Below the pieces are notes generated by a model that saw only the letters and a program-made list of their open reading frames with translations, did no database searches and had not been told where the DNA came from. From NCBI RefSeq assembly GCF_033568475.1, contig NC_133120.1, positions 96,366,151 through 96,430,150 on the forward strand: a stretch of 64,000 nucleotides of DNA, given 5' to 3'. The DNA is from Henckelia pumila. Lineage: Eukaryota; Streptophyta; Magnoliopsida; Lamiales; Gesneriaceae. This document shows, piece after piece, positions 46,688 through 55,939 of the stretch (the first letter of the stretch is position 1; the number at the start of each line of letters is the position of its first letter). A program made the translations under genes and the position numbers.

Positions 46688-47270
46688 TTTTATATAAATT
46701 AAAAAAATTATATTTTCAAATTACAAAACTATTCTATTTTATTTAATAAAAATCTATTATAGTAGATTCGCATCTATAACTAATTAATGTATTGTTTATA
46801 ATTTTTCAGTAATTAATACTTATAAAAATTAGTGATTCGTTTAAAGTAAAGGTAATCGTGTTGGATGGATGGGGGGAATGATAAATTGACAGAGATATAT
46901 ATAGAGATTGATTTAGTAATTTAGTGAAAAATTTTTAAATAAAAATCTAGTCCATGATAAAATATTTTAAAAGGTGTGCAAGTTTAATATATAGAGTTAG
47001 TTCTGAACTAATCCTATGGCATATAGTCCGCTCTGCATCTGGTTCAACTATTTAAAATCTAAACTTTTCATAAAATTAAATAAATAATTAAGAATCCACC
47101 CTAGCTAGTACATCTTGTTCCCTAAATATTACATAAGTATACTCGATTCCTATCTGTAATAGAACAAGGACTCTGGGATCAGGGGTTACGTACGTTTTTC
47201 CTCTATATATATTGTTAATTTCTAATTCTTTAAATCTTTGCATATATCAGTCTGCATACACAATTCATGT
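45641..47270. other. AT-rich spacer between A3 and B2, no gene seen
   Basis: It has no supported ORF. It includes an (AT)n microsatellite at about 46642-46684 and GATA-like repeats at 46410-46435. It is missing from copy 1, where A-gene leader sequence is joined directly to the B1 leader at about 14670-14690. Confidence 0.6.
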
Positions 47271-47296
47271 GTCGCGAGTGATTCACCTTCAAACTG

Positions 47297-47419
47297 GTAA
47301 TTTTAATTAGTTTTTGTGTTTGTTACATATATACATATATCTACATTATTTACTGGGATACGTTCTTTTTCCGTTCCGTGATCATAAATTTGATTAATTC
47401 TCTTCAATCAATACTCCAG
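47297..47419 (+). other. Probable 5'-UTR intron of B2
   Basis: Donor 'aaactg|gtaatt' and acceptor 'atactccag|tt' match those of B1. It is 123 bp, against 127 bp in B1. Confidence 0.5.
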
Positions 47420-47499
47420 TTAACGTGAAGAAGAGAACTTGATTTCGTAGGAAAAGAACAAATATTAGTTTGTTAATTTTATATATGTTATTACCAATA

Positions 47500-47928
47500 A
47501 TGGAGGAACAATCTGATTCTTTGATCAGAAGAACTCGATTCTGCCACAGTATTTACCAGCTGAATCAGCGTGATCTCGGGGAATCAAGGATGCAGGATTC
47601 TATTCAGCCAAGAAAAATTTTGGGATCGAATCCTTCTTTGTTCGATGTTCCAGCCACCATCAATTCAGGAACAACGGCAAGTACTAATCATGTCTCGCAA
47701 ACTCAGCATGTCTCTCCCATCACAGAACCCATGGACTCCGAAGACTTGAACGATGCTGGGTCCGGCCTAAGAAAAGAACAGAAGAAGGGATACTTAGGCA
47801 AAATGTTGCATAAACATTCTGGAGACACGAAGATTACAACATCGAGCCCATCTGGTTCCAACTCACCGAGTCATGTCTTTACTTTCCTCAACAACGTCAA
47901 GTCACTGATATTTCGTAAGGAACGTTGA
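47500..47928 (+). CDS. SLIRRTRF-box small protein B2
   Basis: I do not recognise this protein. It is 142 residues from the ATG at 47500, which aligns with the A members (MEEQSDSLIRRTRF). In-frame upstream ATGs at 47470 and 47485 add leader-like residues only. A disordered Ser/Thr-rich middle is followed by a basic patch (KEQKKGYLGKMLHKHS), a Ser-rich linker and the tail FLNNVKSLIFRKER, which could form an amphipathic helix. Relative to B1 there are several in-frame deletions but the ends are conserved, so the frame looks maintained. Confidence 0.6.
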   Translation: MEEQSDSLIRRTRFCHSIYQLNQRDLGESRMQDSIQPRKILGSNPSLFDVPATINSGTTASTNHVSQTQHVSPITEPMDSEDLNDAGSGLRKEQKKGYLGKMLHKHSGDTKITTSSPSGSNSPSHVFTFLNNVKSLIFRKER

Positions 47929-48277
47929 ATCTTGTTGAGGATCTAGACACATGATGATGATAAGAATTAAGAAATTGTTTTAGATGATTCGAATTTTAGT
48001 ACCAATAGTAAAGGTTTCGTTTCGTTTTTTGTATAGCTTAGGAGCATGGCGTTTTAATCATTTTTAATTATCAAAATAAAGAATTCTCAATGTGTTGAAG
48101 CTTTACGACGTGATACTACGTTGAATAGAAATATGGTGGGAATAAAATTAAAGCCTTATTTTGGTATTTGAGTTATTGATCGCGATGCTAATGGAGTAGT
48201 TTTATTCGGAATTTAATGCTGTATTTCTGGAATTTTCTCCTTTTTTAGCAGAAATATTTGCTGTTCGAGAAGGCACT

Positions 48278-48565
48278 TTGGCTGCCCTTCGACTTTCAAC
48301 TCAATCTTGGGTATTGGAAACCGATGCTTCTATGGTTGTTAAAGCTATCGAACATTCAAAACTTTTTGCTGTTGAAGCTCTTTTAGTTGAAGATATACGT
48401 CAAATGTGTGTGCAGGTTCATGGGGCTTATATTATTCATTGTCATCGTGAAGGCATCGCATATTTCTTAGCTGAGCAAAGCTTTAGTTATGGAACTCATT
48501 TGGAATTTGTTTCTTTTGTTCTTTTATGTTTGAAATCTTATGTTCTCAAAGACATGTCTATTTAA
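48278..48565 (+). pseudogene. RNase H-like remnant, copy 2
   Basis: The 95 codons align with 15717-16004. Upstream 48180-48277 still shows DANG and AEIFAVREGTLAALRL pieces of the same RVT_3-type fold, interrupted by stops. It includes TDASMVVKAIEH and HCHREG. There is no adjacent reverse transcriptase. Confidence 0.65.
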
Positions 48566-49096
48566 TGTAAGTTAACCTTGTTTGGCTTTAAAAAAAAATG
48601 TATTAAAATTTATTATTATTAATATAATATCAATATAATTAGTTATATATATTATTATAATAATTATTATAAATATATAAGTTAATATTAATTTAGATAA
48701 TCTAAAAATGGAAAATATTCATGAATATGAGAGTTGAGAATGATCATTTTCATCCAAAATGGATGAAATAATAGTCGTTCACATAAGAATGGATATTTTC
48801 ATTACCATATCAACCAAGCAATAAGTATAAGGAATGAGATGTTCCAATTCTCACCACATTCCCTCATACTAAACACATCTTTAGTAGTTTCTTATTTTTA
48901 AATTCAAAAGGGTCATTAGTAATAGCCATAACCAAATACAGCAAAAGGATAGTGTGATAAAAAAAAAAATGTATGTCCTCTAACAAGAAATTTTTTTGAA
49001 ATAAAAGCTGGAAAAATATTTGTTGAATGCAATTCCAAACACAATCATAAAATAACTTAATTTAGAACTAGAGGCTTTGTTGAGACATACTTTCAA

Positions 49097-49101
<5 letters not shown>
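48566..49101. other. AT-rich region with empty Copia-3 site, no gene
   Basis: It contains the uninterrupted equivalent of the Copia-3 target (about 48645-48680) and of the MULE target (about 48803-48814). No ORF is supported. Confidence 0.6.

Positions 49102-49144
<43 letters not shown>
49102..49144. repeat. (TA)n microsatellite
   Basis: About 21 TA units lie upstream of the eIF3d promoter and form the boundary between the repeat block and the gene-bearing right block. Confidence 0.9.
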
Positions 49145-49146
<2 letters not shown>

Positions 49147-49168
49147 TAAATGGACTTGGACTTGACAT

Positions 49169-49253
49169 TGGGCCCCTTATAATAATGGGCTTTCTCCTAA
49201 GGAACGGCCCAGGATATTATTGATCTTTGAGGTCTAAAGGTGTTTGAAACCCT
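49169..49253 (+). promoter_or_regulatory. eIF3d promoter: site II elements and telobox
   Basis: Three TGGGCC/T motifs occur at 49169-49174, 49186-49191 and, reversed, 49206-49211, followed by AAACCCT at 49247-49253. Site II motifs with a telobox are established hallmarks of plant ribosomal-protein and translation-factor promoters, bound by TCP-type and telobox-binding factors. The spacing to the ATG at 49319 (66-150 bp) fits a TATA-less promoter. Confidence 0.7.
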
Positions 49254-49318
49254 CGTCTCTACCTTCAGTTCTTCGCAACCGCCAACTCCAAAGAAATCGA
49301 TAGCCTGAAGACTGAACT

Positions 49319-51055
49319 ATGGTCGGATTCGAACTTGGATCGGTGCCGGTCAACTCCGACGGGTGGGGTCCGCCAGATGCCTCCGCCGCCGCGGTGCCTA
49401 ACCAGCCCTCAAACGTGCCCTTCGCCCCTTTCTCCCGCTCCGATAAGCTTGGAAGGATAGCTGATTGGACCCGGAATATGTCCCATACTGCTCGACCTGG
49501 ATCCAAACAAGGCCAGCACATCTCCGAATCTGCCTTCGACTTTGCCGGAGATGACTCCTTTGCGACACTCGCGGCCGACGAGGATTCATCCTTCCGTCTC
49601 GTCGACACTTCCGCCAAGTCGCACCACCACAACCATAATCGGCCTAAGTTTAACCCTCGTTGGAGGTTCAATCCCCATCACAACAACCGCTCGCAGCTCC
49701 CCCAGCGCCGAGATGAGGAAGCTGAATCTCGTAAACGCGAAGCCGAAAAGGAAAGGGGGCGCCGAGACAAGTGGTACAACCTCAATCGCTCGCAGATGTC
49801 GCAGCGTCGTGAGTCTTCCGCTTTCAAATCCTCGGTGGATATTCAGCCAGAATGGAATATGCTCGACCAAATCCCCTTCTCGACTTTTTCGAAGCTCTCC
49901 TTTTCGGTTCCCGAACCTGAGGACTTGTTGATTTGTGGCGGGCTTGAATTTTATGACAGGTCTTATGATCGGATTACCCCAAAGAACTGTCGTGCGTTGG
50001 AGCGCTTCAAGAGCAGGAATTTCTTCAGAGTTACCACTACGGATGACCCTGTAATTCGCCGGCTGGCTAATGAGGATAAAGCAGCGGTTTTTGCGACTGA
50101 TACTATTTTATCGACTCTCATGTGCGCCACCAGATCAGTTTACTCGTGGGATATTGTGATTCAGCGAGTTGGGAACAAGTTGTTCTTCGATAAGCGTGAT
50201 GGGTCTCAGCTGGATTTGCTTTCTGTGCACGAGACATCCCAGGAATCCTTGCCTGATGCAAAGGAGGACATTAATTCGATGCAGTCATTGAGTGTGGAGG
50301 CTGCCTATATTAATCAGAATTTTTCCCAGCAGGTTTTGATCAGGAACGGGAATAAGGTGACTTTTGAGGAGCCAAATCCATTTGCCAATGAAGGGGAAGA
50401 TGTGGCATCAGTTGCCTATAGGTACAGGAGGTGGAAACTGGATGATGACATGTATCTTGTATCCAGGTGTGAAGTGCATAGTGTGGTGGATACGAATAAC
50501 CAAAGGTCGTTTTTGACCCTTAATGCATTGAATGAGTTCGATCCTAAGTATTCAGGTGTGGACTGGAGGCAGAAGCTGGAGACGCAGAGAGGTGCAGTGT
50601 TGGCTACTGAGTTGAAGAACAATGCAAATAAGATGGCAAAATGGACTACACAGGCTCTGTTGGCTGGCGCTGATATGATGAAACTTGGGTATGTGTCGAG
50701 GGTTCACCCGAGGGATCACTTTAACCATGTGATACTGGCGGTGGTAGGGTACAAACCTAGGGATTTTGGGGCACAGATTAACTTGAATACATCGAATATG
50801 TGGGGTATTGTGAAGAGTATTGTAGATTTGTGTATGAAGTTGAAGGAGGGCAAGTATGTGCTGGTTAAGGATCCATCTAAGCCTCAGGTGCGAATTTATG
50901 ACGTCCCACAGGATGCTTTTGATAATGATTATGTGGAGGAGCCTCTGGCAGAGGAAGAACAGGTTCAGCCTCCAAGCGAGACTGCAGATGGAGGGGATGC
51001 AATTGTTACCACAAATGAAGTGGAAGATGATGAGATTGGCAAGGAAGCTGCTTAA
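49319..51055 (+). CDS. TIF3D1: Eukaryotic translation initiation factor 3 subunit D
   Basis: The 578-residue protein is full length for plant eIF3d. eIF3d is a peripheral subunit of the eIF3 complex on the 40S ribosome, acts in cytoplasmic initiation, and in animals binds the mRNA cap directly. The N-terminus (MVGFELGSVPVNSDGWGPP) and FAPFSRSDKLGRIADWT are family signatures. A basic Arg/Lys-rich segment lies at about residues 108-165. The cap-binding-like core runs from about residue 185 to 535 (for example ALERFKSRNFF, VYSWDIVIQRVG, and the C-terminal GYKPRDFGAQINLNTSN). The tail is acidic. The coding region is uninterrupted and its composition is unlike the surrounding AT-rich DNA. The ATG is the first in a good context after the promoter motifs. 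Confidence 0.97.
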   Translation: MVGFELGSVPVNSDGWGPPDASAAAVPNQPSNVPFAPFSRSDKLGRIADWTRNMSHTARPGSKQGQHISESAFDFAGDDSFATLAADEDSSFRLVDTSAKSHHHNHNRPKFNPRWRFNPHHNNRSQLPQRRDEEAESRKREAEKERGRRDKWYNLNRSQMSQRRESSAFKSSVDIQPEWNMLDQIPFSTFSKLSFSVPEPEDLLICGGLEFYDRSYDRITPKNCRALERFKSRNFFRVTTTDDPVIRRLANEDKAAVFATDTILSTLMCATRSVYSWDIVIQRVGNKLFFDKRDGSQLDLLSVHETSQESLPDAKEDINSMQSLSVEAAYINQNFSQQVLIRNGNKVTFEEPNPFANEGEDVASVAYRYRRWKLDDDMYLVSRCEVHSVVDTNNQRSFLTLNALNEFDPKYSGVDWRQKLETQRGAVLATELKNNANKMAKWTTQALLAGADMMKLGYVSRVHPRDHFNHVILAVVGYKPRDFGAQINLNTSNMWGIVKSIVDLCMKLKEGKYVLVKDPSKPQVRIYDVPQDAFDNDYVEEPLAEEEQVQPPSETADGGDAIVTTNEVEDDEIGKEAA

Positions 51056-52190
51056 GTGGTAATGATCTGTTTCTTGTGATTGCTTTATTTAAATTTTGCA
51101 AGGATAGAAGTGAAATGCTTTAATTGTAGCGGAAGTTTTACATGTGAGACTTTTGCCTTAGTTTGGTTATTCCATAAATGAGTTTTCTTGTGTAATTCTA
51201 TGCCATAAGTTTTGCATAATATTTGAGCTCTGAACTATGTTTGAAGTTTTGATACAATGTTTATGGAGAGTTGAAATATCAATAGCCTGTAGCATTATAA
51301 TGACAAACAGACAGTCAATGCTTCTAAGCTACTGAGAATTCAGTCGAGAAAAACCGTAAAATCTCGTATGAAAAATTCAGCCCAAAATGACATCTGTTTT
51401 TTGTTCGCCATCAGAATCATAGATGGCCTTGTGTCCTTTAACCTTCTGTTTTTAGTCAGAATTTATGAAATAACGTTTGCTGCTGCATTCAAATTCGTCA
51501 CGATGGTAAATGATATTTAGTTGGTCAGATATTTATGGGGGTTTTATGCATCATGTGTTGAAGTTTCCTCTTGCAAATCATGGTTACGTGGGTAAAAGAT
51601 TTATTGTTGCACCCTGAATGAAGAGAAACATGCAATTATGTTTTTGAGTTCTATATTCGGAGCAATAATTGGGTGGACACCGGACACCACAAAACCATGT
51701 TTTGTTTAGCATATAAGTTTGGCCAAATAAGTTTTTCAACTTCTGATCATTTCTAACTTTAACATTTACACATCTTACAATAAATACTTTTTCCCCTTAG
51801 AAGGAGAGGCTCATTCATGACAGTTTAAAAAGGGTAAAATGTCGCCGATGACATGAAGTTCATCTGGCGCCAAGGTCTCAAGTATGGTACAAGGTTTCGA
51901 GTTCGATACTTAATTGAGACAATCTTCTCCTCAAATAAAAAAAAATTAGGGGCAAAATGTCATACTATAAGGTTTGAAATAGAGTTCATGAGTCTATCCT
52001 GTCTTTGTAATTTTAATAATTATAGTCAGTTATAACAGTTTAATTCAAAATTTTAAATTATAAGAATCAGAATATCATGCTTCGATCATAATTTTGCACC
52101 TAAGTTTCAGGTAGCTGAACGATTATTACTCGGGACAATAAATCGTACATGAAACTAACATAATACATTTTAAATGGTTAAGCAAAACCA
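51056..52190. other. eIF3d downstream region, no gene
   Basis: It contains the 3' UTR (likely to about 51300) and AT-rich intergenic DNA. Short ORFs such as 51853-52035 show no gene-like features. Confidence 0.6.
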
Positions 52191-52222
52191 ACAACTTACA
52201 GGATTAAAAATGCGATTTTCGA

Positions 52223-52603
52223 AGTAATTTGGATTTTTGTTTGGGTTTTAGTCCTTTTTTTCATCGGAAGTTACTAAATCAATAAAATATACTTGTTGGG
52301 CTTCGATGTTTTCCTATAAATAAGACTCGTGTGATTATAATTAAGTTTATATCACACATATTAAAATATACCTAATCAAAAATAAACAAACGAAAAGTTA
52401 TTTCCCCCGATTTGTAAATATTGGGAGTTGTTTTTTTTTTCTTTTATTTTTGCGTAATAAATTTTAATTTGTGTAGCATATCGTTAATTTTTGTCAAATG
52501 AAAACTATATAGGAGGGTATCGATGTCAAATAAATAATATTTTATTGATTTAGTGATTTTCGATGAAAAAAGAACCAAAACCCAAACAAAAATCCAAATT
52601 ACT
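52223..52603. repeat. Foldback (inverted-repeat) element
   Basis: The left arm 52223-52290 and right arm 52537-52603 are inverted copies, matching over about 65 bp with a few changes ('agtaatttggatttttgttt' and its complement). The 'cttacaggattaaaaatg' and 'cttacgggacaaaaatta' segments outside the arms lie in direct orientation, so the element looks rearranged. It is of the 'aaattgcattttt/ggtcctgtaag' class common in plant MULE-like foldbacks. No target duplication was found. Confidence 0.6.
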
Positions 52604-52699
52604 GGACTAAAACCAAATTTTGAAAAATTATGACTATAACTAAAACCAAATCAACTTACGGGACAAAAATTACAATTTTCCTTTCAGAATATAAAGCTT

Positions 52700-54530
52700 G
52701 TTTTTATTACTTTTATAGTATTTACCCAACACTCTCTCTAATCTTTTAATTTTATACGCATATCTTTTCTTTAAAATTTAATTTTTTTTCTATTCTATCA
52801 CTTAAATTTTAAAAATCAATAATTTTATAATTTTTTGTACAAAAAAATTACTCCATTCTCTAATTTTGTATAACCTCTATTTTTAGTGTGGCACTGGCAG
52901 TGAAGTAAGTTTGTTTTTTTGGTCAAAATACTCTCTAACCATTCAACTTTATATACACGCTTTTTATTTAAATTTAATTTATCTCATGTATCACTTAAAT
53001 TTCAAAAATTAATAATTTTCATTTCATTTTATTTTTTAAAAAATTACTCATCTCTAATTTTTGTTTTATAAAACATACAGATAAGGTATGTTAATGTCAT
53101 GATCCTTTATTATAAAATGAATTATGTTGTACCCATTTGGGTAAAAGTGCAATGTGGCGCAATCTGCGTTGGATAATATTTTATTATTGCTTTTGGGGCA
53201 TCAAGTAAATTATACAAGGACCATTATTTTGTGCAGGGTATTTGGTATTAGGTGTTGAAAATACAAATAAAGCCGCTGCAATACGGCAACACCCCCTATT
53301 TAATATAGTATTTTCGAAATTTATTACCAAATTTTCTTGTTAAGTTTCTTTTCCAATCAGTAATCATAACTTAATTCAAACGGTATCCCAAAAAGAAAAA
53401 GAGAGTGAATTTTATTTTCCTTTTTTTAAAAATACACTTTCTCTGGTCTTTATATAAACGTAAAAGAGGTAAATTTAAAGGTTAATGAAAATTATGAAAC
53501 TGTTTTATCAAGATTAAAAGTGGGAAAGTAGTTATAAGTCTTAGTATGAACTAATTTTTATGTGGATTTAAGTAATGAATAATAAGTTTACTCATTTTTA
53601 AGAAGCAGAAACAAAAGCCCGTGTGTTTGAAATTCGTTTTACGAACCAATTTCAAATGCAATGTCACATAATTTAATCAATTTTATGGGGAAAGTGTAGT
53701 GTAATCGACTACACTAGAGTCTAGAGCGTTCCCATTCCCAAGTAATCTGAAATTAATCGAAAAGCATAGTCAAGTTTCGGATTCATTTCCCCAACAACAG
53801 ATAGCTCAAATTGTATGGATGATTTTATGTTACACTTTGAATATAACTATTTTTAGTGTTAATTTTACACAAGATGTGTACCTTTCTTTTATTATATTAT
53901 ATATATATGTATATCTTGCTTATCATATATTTATTTTTCGTAAGGTATAAATTGGAATTTGGATTGATCTAGCACACCCGACATGACATCTAGATATTTG
54001 CGTAAATATCCTATATGAAAATGGATCGAAAGTGTTTGATAAATCCAAATACTATATATCTTACGAAAAATATATATATATTGGGAAAAATATATTATTT
54101 CACGGTTGCAAGCACTTTATATTTATTGAATGGTACAAAATGATTATATCATATAAAAATAAATTATTGATTCAAAAAAAAAAAATAATAAAGTATTATA
54201 ATCAATCATTAAAATTTGTAATATAATCTCTATTAACAAAAATTACGGTAAACTACTGCAAGTATGAAGCATAAAAACTAATTTGTATCATTTTATGCAT
54301 GCAACATATATGAATTCTAAAACAAAAGGTTTTTAACTAATGAATTTCAAAAACCATCCAACAATCATTTGAAGTTATTTCTTCAATAAAATATTTAATT
54401 ATGTAAGATCTATCAATCCATTTAATTATTCAAATTTAATTCTTCGATCAAATGCATTTTCAAATATTTCACGCTCTTCCGTCTCCAATATATAAACTTA
54501 TGTTTTTTTCGATTGTATCAAATATATATT
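52700..54530. other. AT-rich intergenic region
   Basis: No gene is supported. It contains two related segments at about 52715-52870 and 52925-53060, each with 'actctctaa...ttttaa...tttat...cacttaaattt', i.e. a diverged direct repeat. Beyond that there is low-complexity AT-rich DNA. Confidence 0.5.
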
Positions 54531-54545
54531 TAATTTAATTATAAT

Positions 54546-54745
54546 GTAAATTGCTCAAAAATCCTCAATGCAAACATGTTTTGCTTGCATTTTCTAGCCA
54601 CTTTTTTGTACCACAATTTTTGTTAATTTGTACCACATTTTGTATGGTTTTGTACCACATCTTGTATGGTTTTGTACCACATTTTATGACTAGAGATCCC
54701 AAAATAAAACATGTTTGCATTTGGGAATTTTTGAGCAAATTGCCC
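54546..54745. mobile_element. 200-bp MITE with MULE-like target duplication
   Basis: Terminal inverted repeats of about 35-40 bp start GTAAATTGCTCAAAAATCC and match the complement of the right end through 'aaaacatgtttgcatt'. Flanks TTAATTATAAT (54535-54545) and TTAATTATATT (54746-54756) match at 10 of 11 positions, suggesting a Mutator-type duplication. The core holds three copies of 'ggttttgtaccacat' or variants. Confidence 0.75.
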
Positions 54746-54756
54746 TTAATTATATT

Positions 54757-55108
54757 CAATAGCATTTTTTTATTATTTTATTTCAATTAACATGTTTTGA
54801 AAAGATACAACTCTTTATAAAATAGTAGATTTTGTTTGTTAATTTTGTTTTGCATATTCTTTTTTACAAAACTTTTGTGAAATGATTTTACAGATTAATT
54901 TTGTAAGACGAATATCTTAATTGAATCACTCATAAAAAAAATATTAGTCCATTTTCTTTAGTTTCTCACAACTCTTTTTTTAGTCCATTTAAAAAAAACA
55001 AACAAACTTATATAGTTTTTTTTTAAAAAAATATTATATAGATATATGCCTAGGATAAATAATTTAATTTCTCTCTCCCGAAAAATATAGATGGCCTCTT
55101 TTTTCCCC
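54757..55108. other. AT-rich region upstream of the AGP31-like gene
   Basis: Nothing beyond AT-rich DNA with poly-A/T runs is seen before the TATA box at 55109. Confidence 0.5.
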
Positions 55109-55115
55109 TATAAAT
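55109..55115 (+). promoter_or_regulatory. TATA box of the AGP31-like gene
   Basis: 'cccctataaatccacacc' is a strong plant TATA context, 90 bp before the ATG. It leaves a leader of roughly 55-60 nt. Confidence 0.75.
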
Positions 55116-55198
55116 CCACACCACCTCCAAACATGCACTCATCTTCGTTCACACGAAATTCTAAGCATTAAACATTTACAGCTTCGCACCCACTAACA

Positions 55199-55939
55199 AT
55201 GGCTTCCCTCCGAAATGCTTCTCTTTTTCTTCTTCTTCTTCAGCTAATCTCCACAGTCTTCTCCACTGAAGACCCCTACCACCACCACCCAAATGTCCCT
55301 ACACCTACTCCAAGCCCCTCACCAGCACTCAAACCAGCTCCCACTGTGCCAACCATCAAATCTCCGCCGCATCCACCGGCGAAACCACCGAGCTACCCTC
55401 CATCTCCGACGCCGAGAAACTTCGTGGCTGTTCAAGGTGTTGTGTATTGCAAGTCATGCAAGTACGTCGGAGTCGACACTTTAACCGGCGCAGCCCCTCT
55501 TGCTGGTAATTTTTTTATTTTCTTTTTTCAATTTTCAATCATTCATGCATGCATTTTCATTTTCTTTAATTTCTCAACATTTTCTGCAAAAAAATATTAT
55601 TCGTTGCGTTTCGCTTTGTTTACAGGAGCGGTGGTGAAGCTGCAATGCAACAACACGAAGTCGCACTCAGAGGAGCAAACAAAGACAGACAAAAATGGCT
55701 TCTTCTTCTTCATGCCACACAAGGTTACCACATCTGGTTCCCACAAATGCAAGGTGTTCCTAGTCTCTTCTCCGCTCGCCACGTGTCAGGATCCCACTAA
55801 CCTCAACGGCGGAGCCTCCGGTGCTACTCTGAAGCCCACCAAGCTACCGGTCACCACCCCGGACAAGAAGCTGCCCTTCAAGCTCTTCACTGTCGGACCC
55901 TTCGCCTTCGAGTCCCTCAAGAAACTGCCATGCAAATGA
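55199..55939 (+). CDS. AGP31-like PAC-domain proline-rich cell-wall protein
   Basis: Coding exons are 55199-55505 and 55626-55939, giving 206 residues. The protein has a signal peptide (MASLRNASLFLLLLQLIS...VFS), a short His patch (YHHHP), and a Pro-rich stretch of about 50 residues with SP, TP and PPAKPP motifs suited to hydroxylation and glycosylation. A C-terminal PAC/Ole e 1-like domain follows with VVYCKSCKY, KLQCNN, TDKNGFFFF, HKCKVFL and FTVGPFAFESLK, and six cysteines. The layout is that of the non-classical arabinogalactan proteins AGP30/AGP31, secreted to the wall where they bind pectin and other wall proteins. The Pro-rich region is much shorter than in Arabidopsis AGP31. The splice sites are GT/AG and the intron phase suits the family. 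Confidence 0.9.
   Translation: MASLRNASLFLLLLQLISTVFSTEDPYHHHPNVPTPTPSPSPALKPAPTVPTIKSPPHPPAKPPSYPPSPTPRNFVAVQGVVYCKSCKYVGVDTLTGAAPLAGNFFIFFFQFSIIHACIFIFFNFSTFSAKKYYSLRFALFTGAVVKLQCNNTKSHSEEQTKTDKNGFFFFMPHKVTTSGSHKCKVFLVSSPLATCQDPTNLNGGASGATLKPTKLPVTTPDKKLPFKLFTVGPFAFESLKKLPCK
55506..55625 (+). other. Intron of the AGP31-like gene, open in frame
   Basis: The intron runs from 'gctg|gtaatt' to 'tttacag|gagc'. It is 120 bp, T-rich, divisible by three and has no stop in the reading frame. A retained intron would add 40 mostly hydrophobic residues (Phe/Ile-rich) in the middle of the PAC domain. Confidence 0.85.

Larger units (their letters stand above)
40481..48817. repeat. Segmental duplication, copy 2
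   Basis: This is the partner of copy 1. It lacks Copia-2, Copia-3, the MULE, the hAT MITE and the Cassandra solo LTR, so it shows the empty sites of those insertions. It also keeps about 2.8 kb (roughly 44.40-45.23 and 45.30-47.27 kb) that copy 1 has lost, including the second palindrome arm with gene A3. Position 3 of the window aligns to about 40481. Copy 2 has its own 457-bp deletion at 40525-40527. Confidence 0.85.

Noticed and set aside
49234..49931. Long shifted-frame and minus-strand ORFs over eIF3d
   Set aside because: Shadows of the eIF3d coding region.
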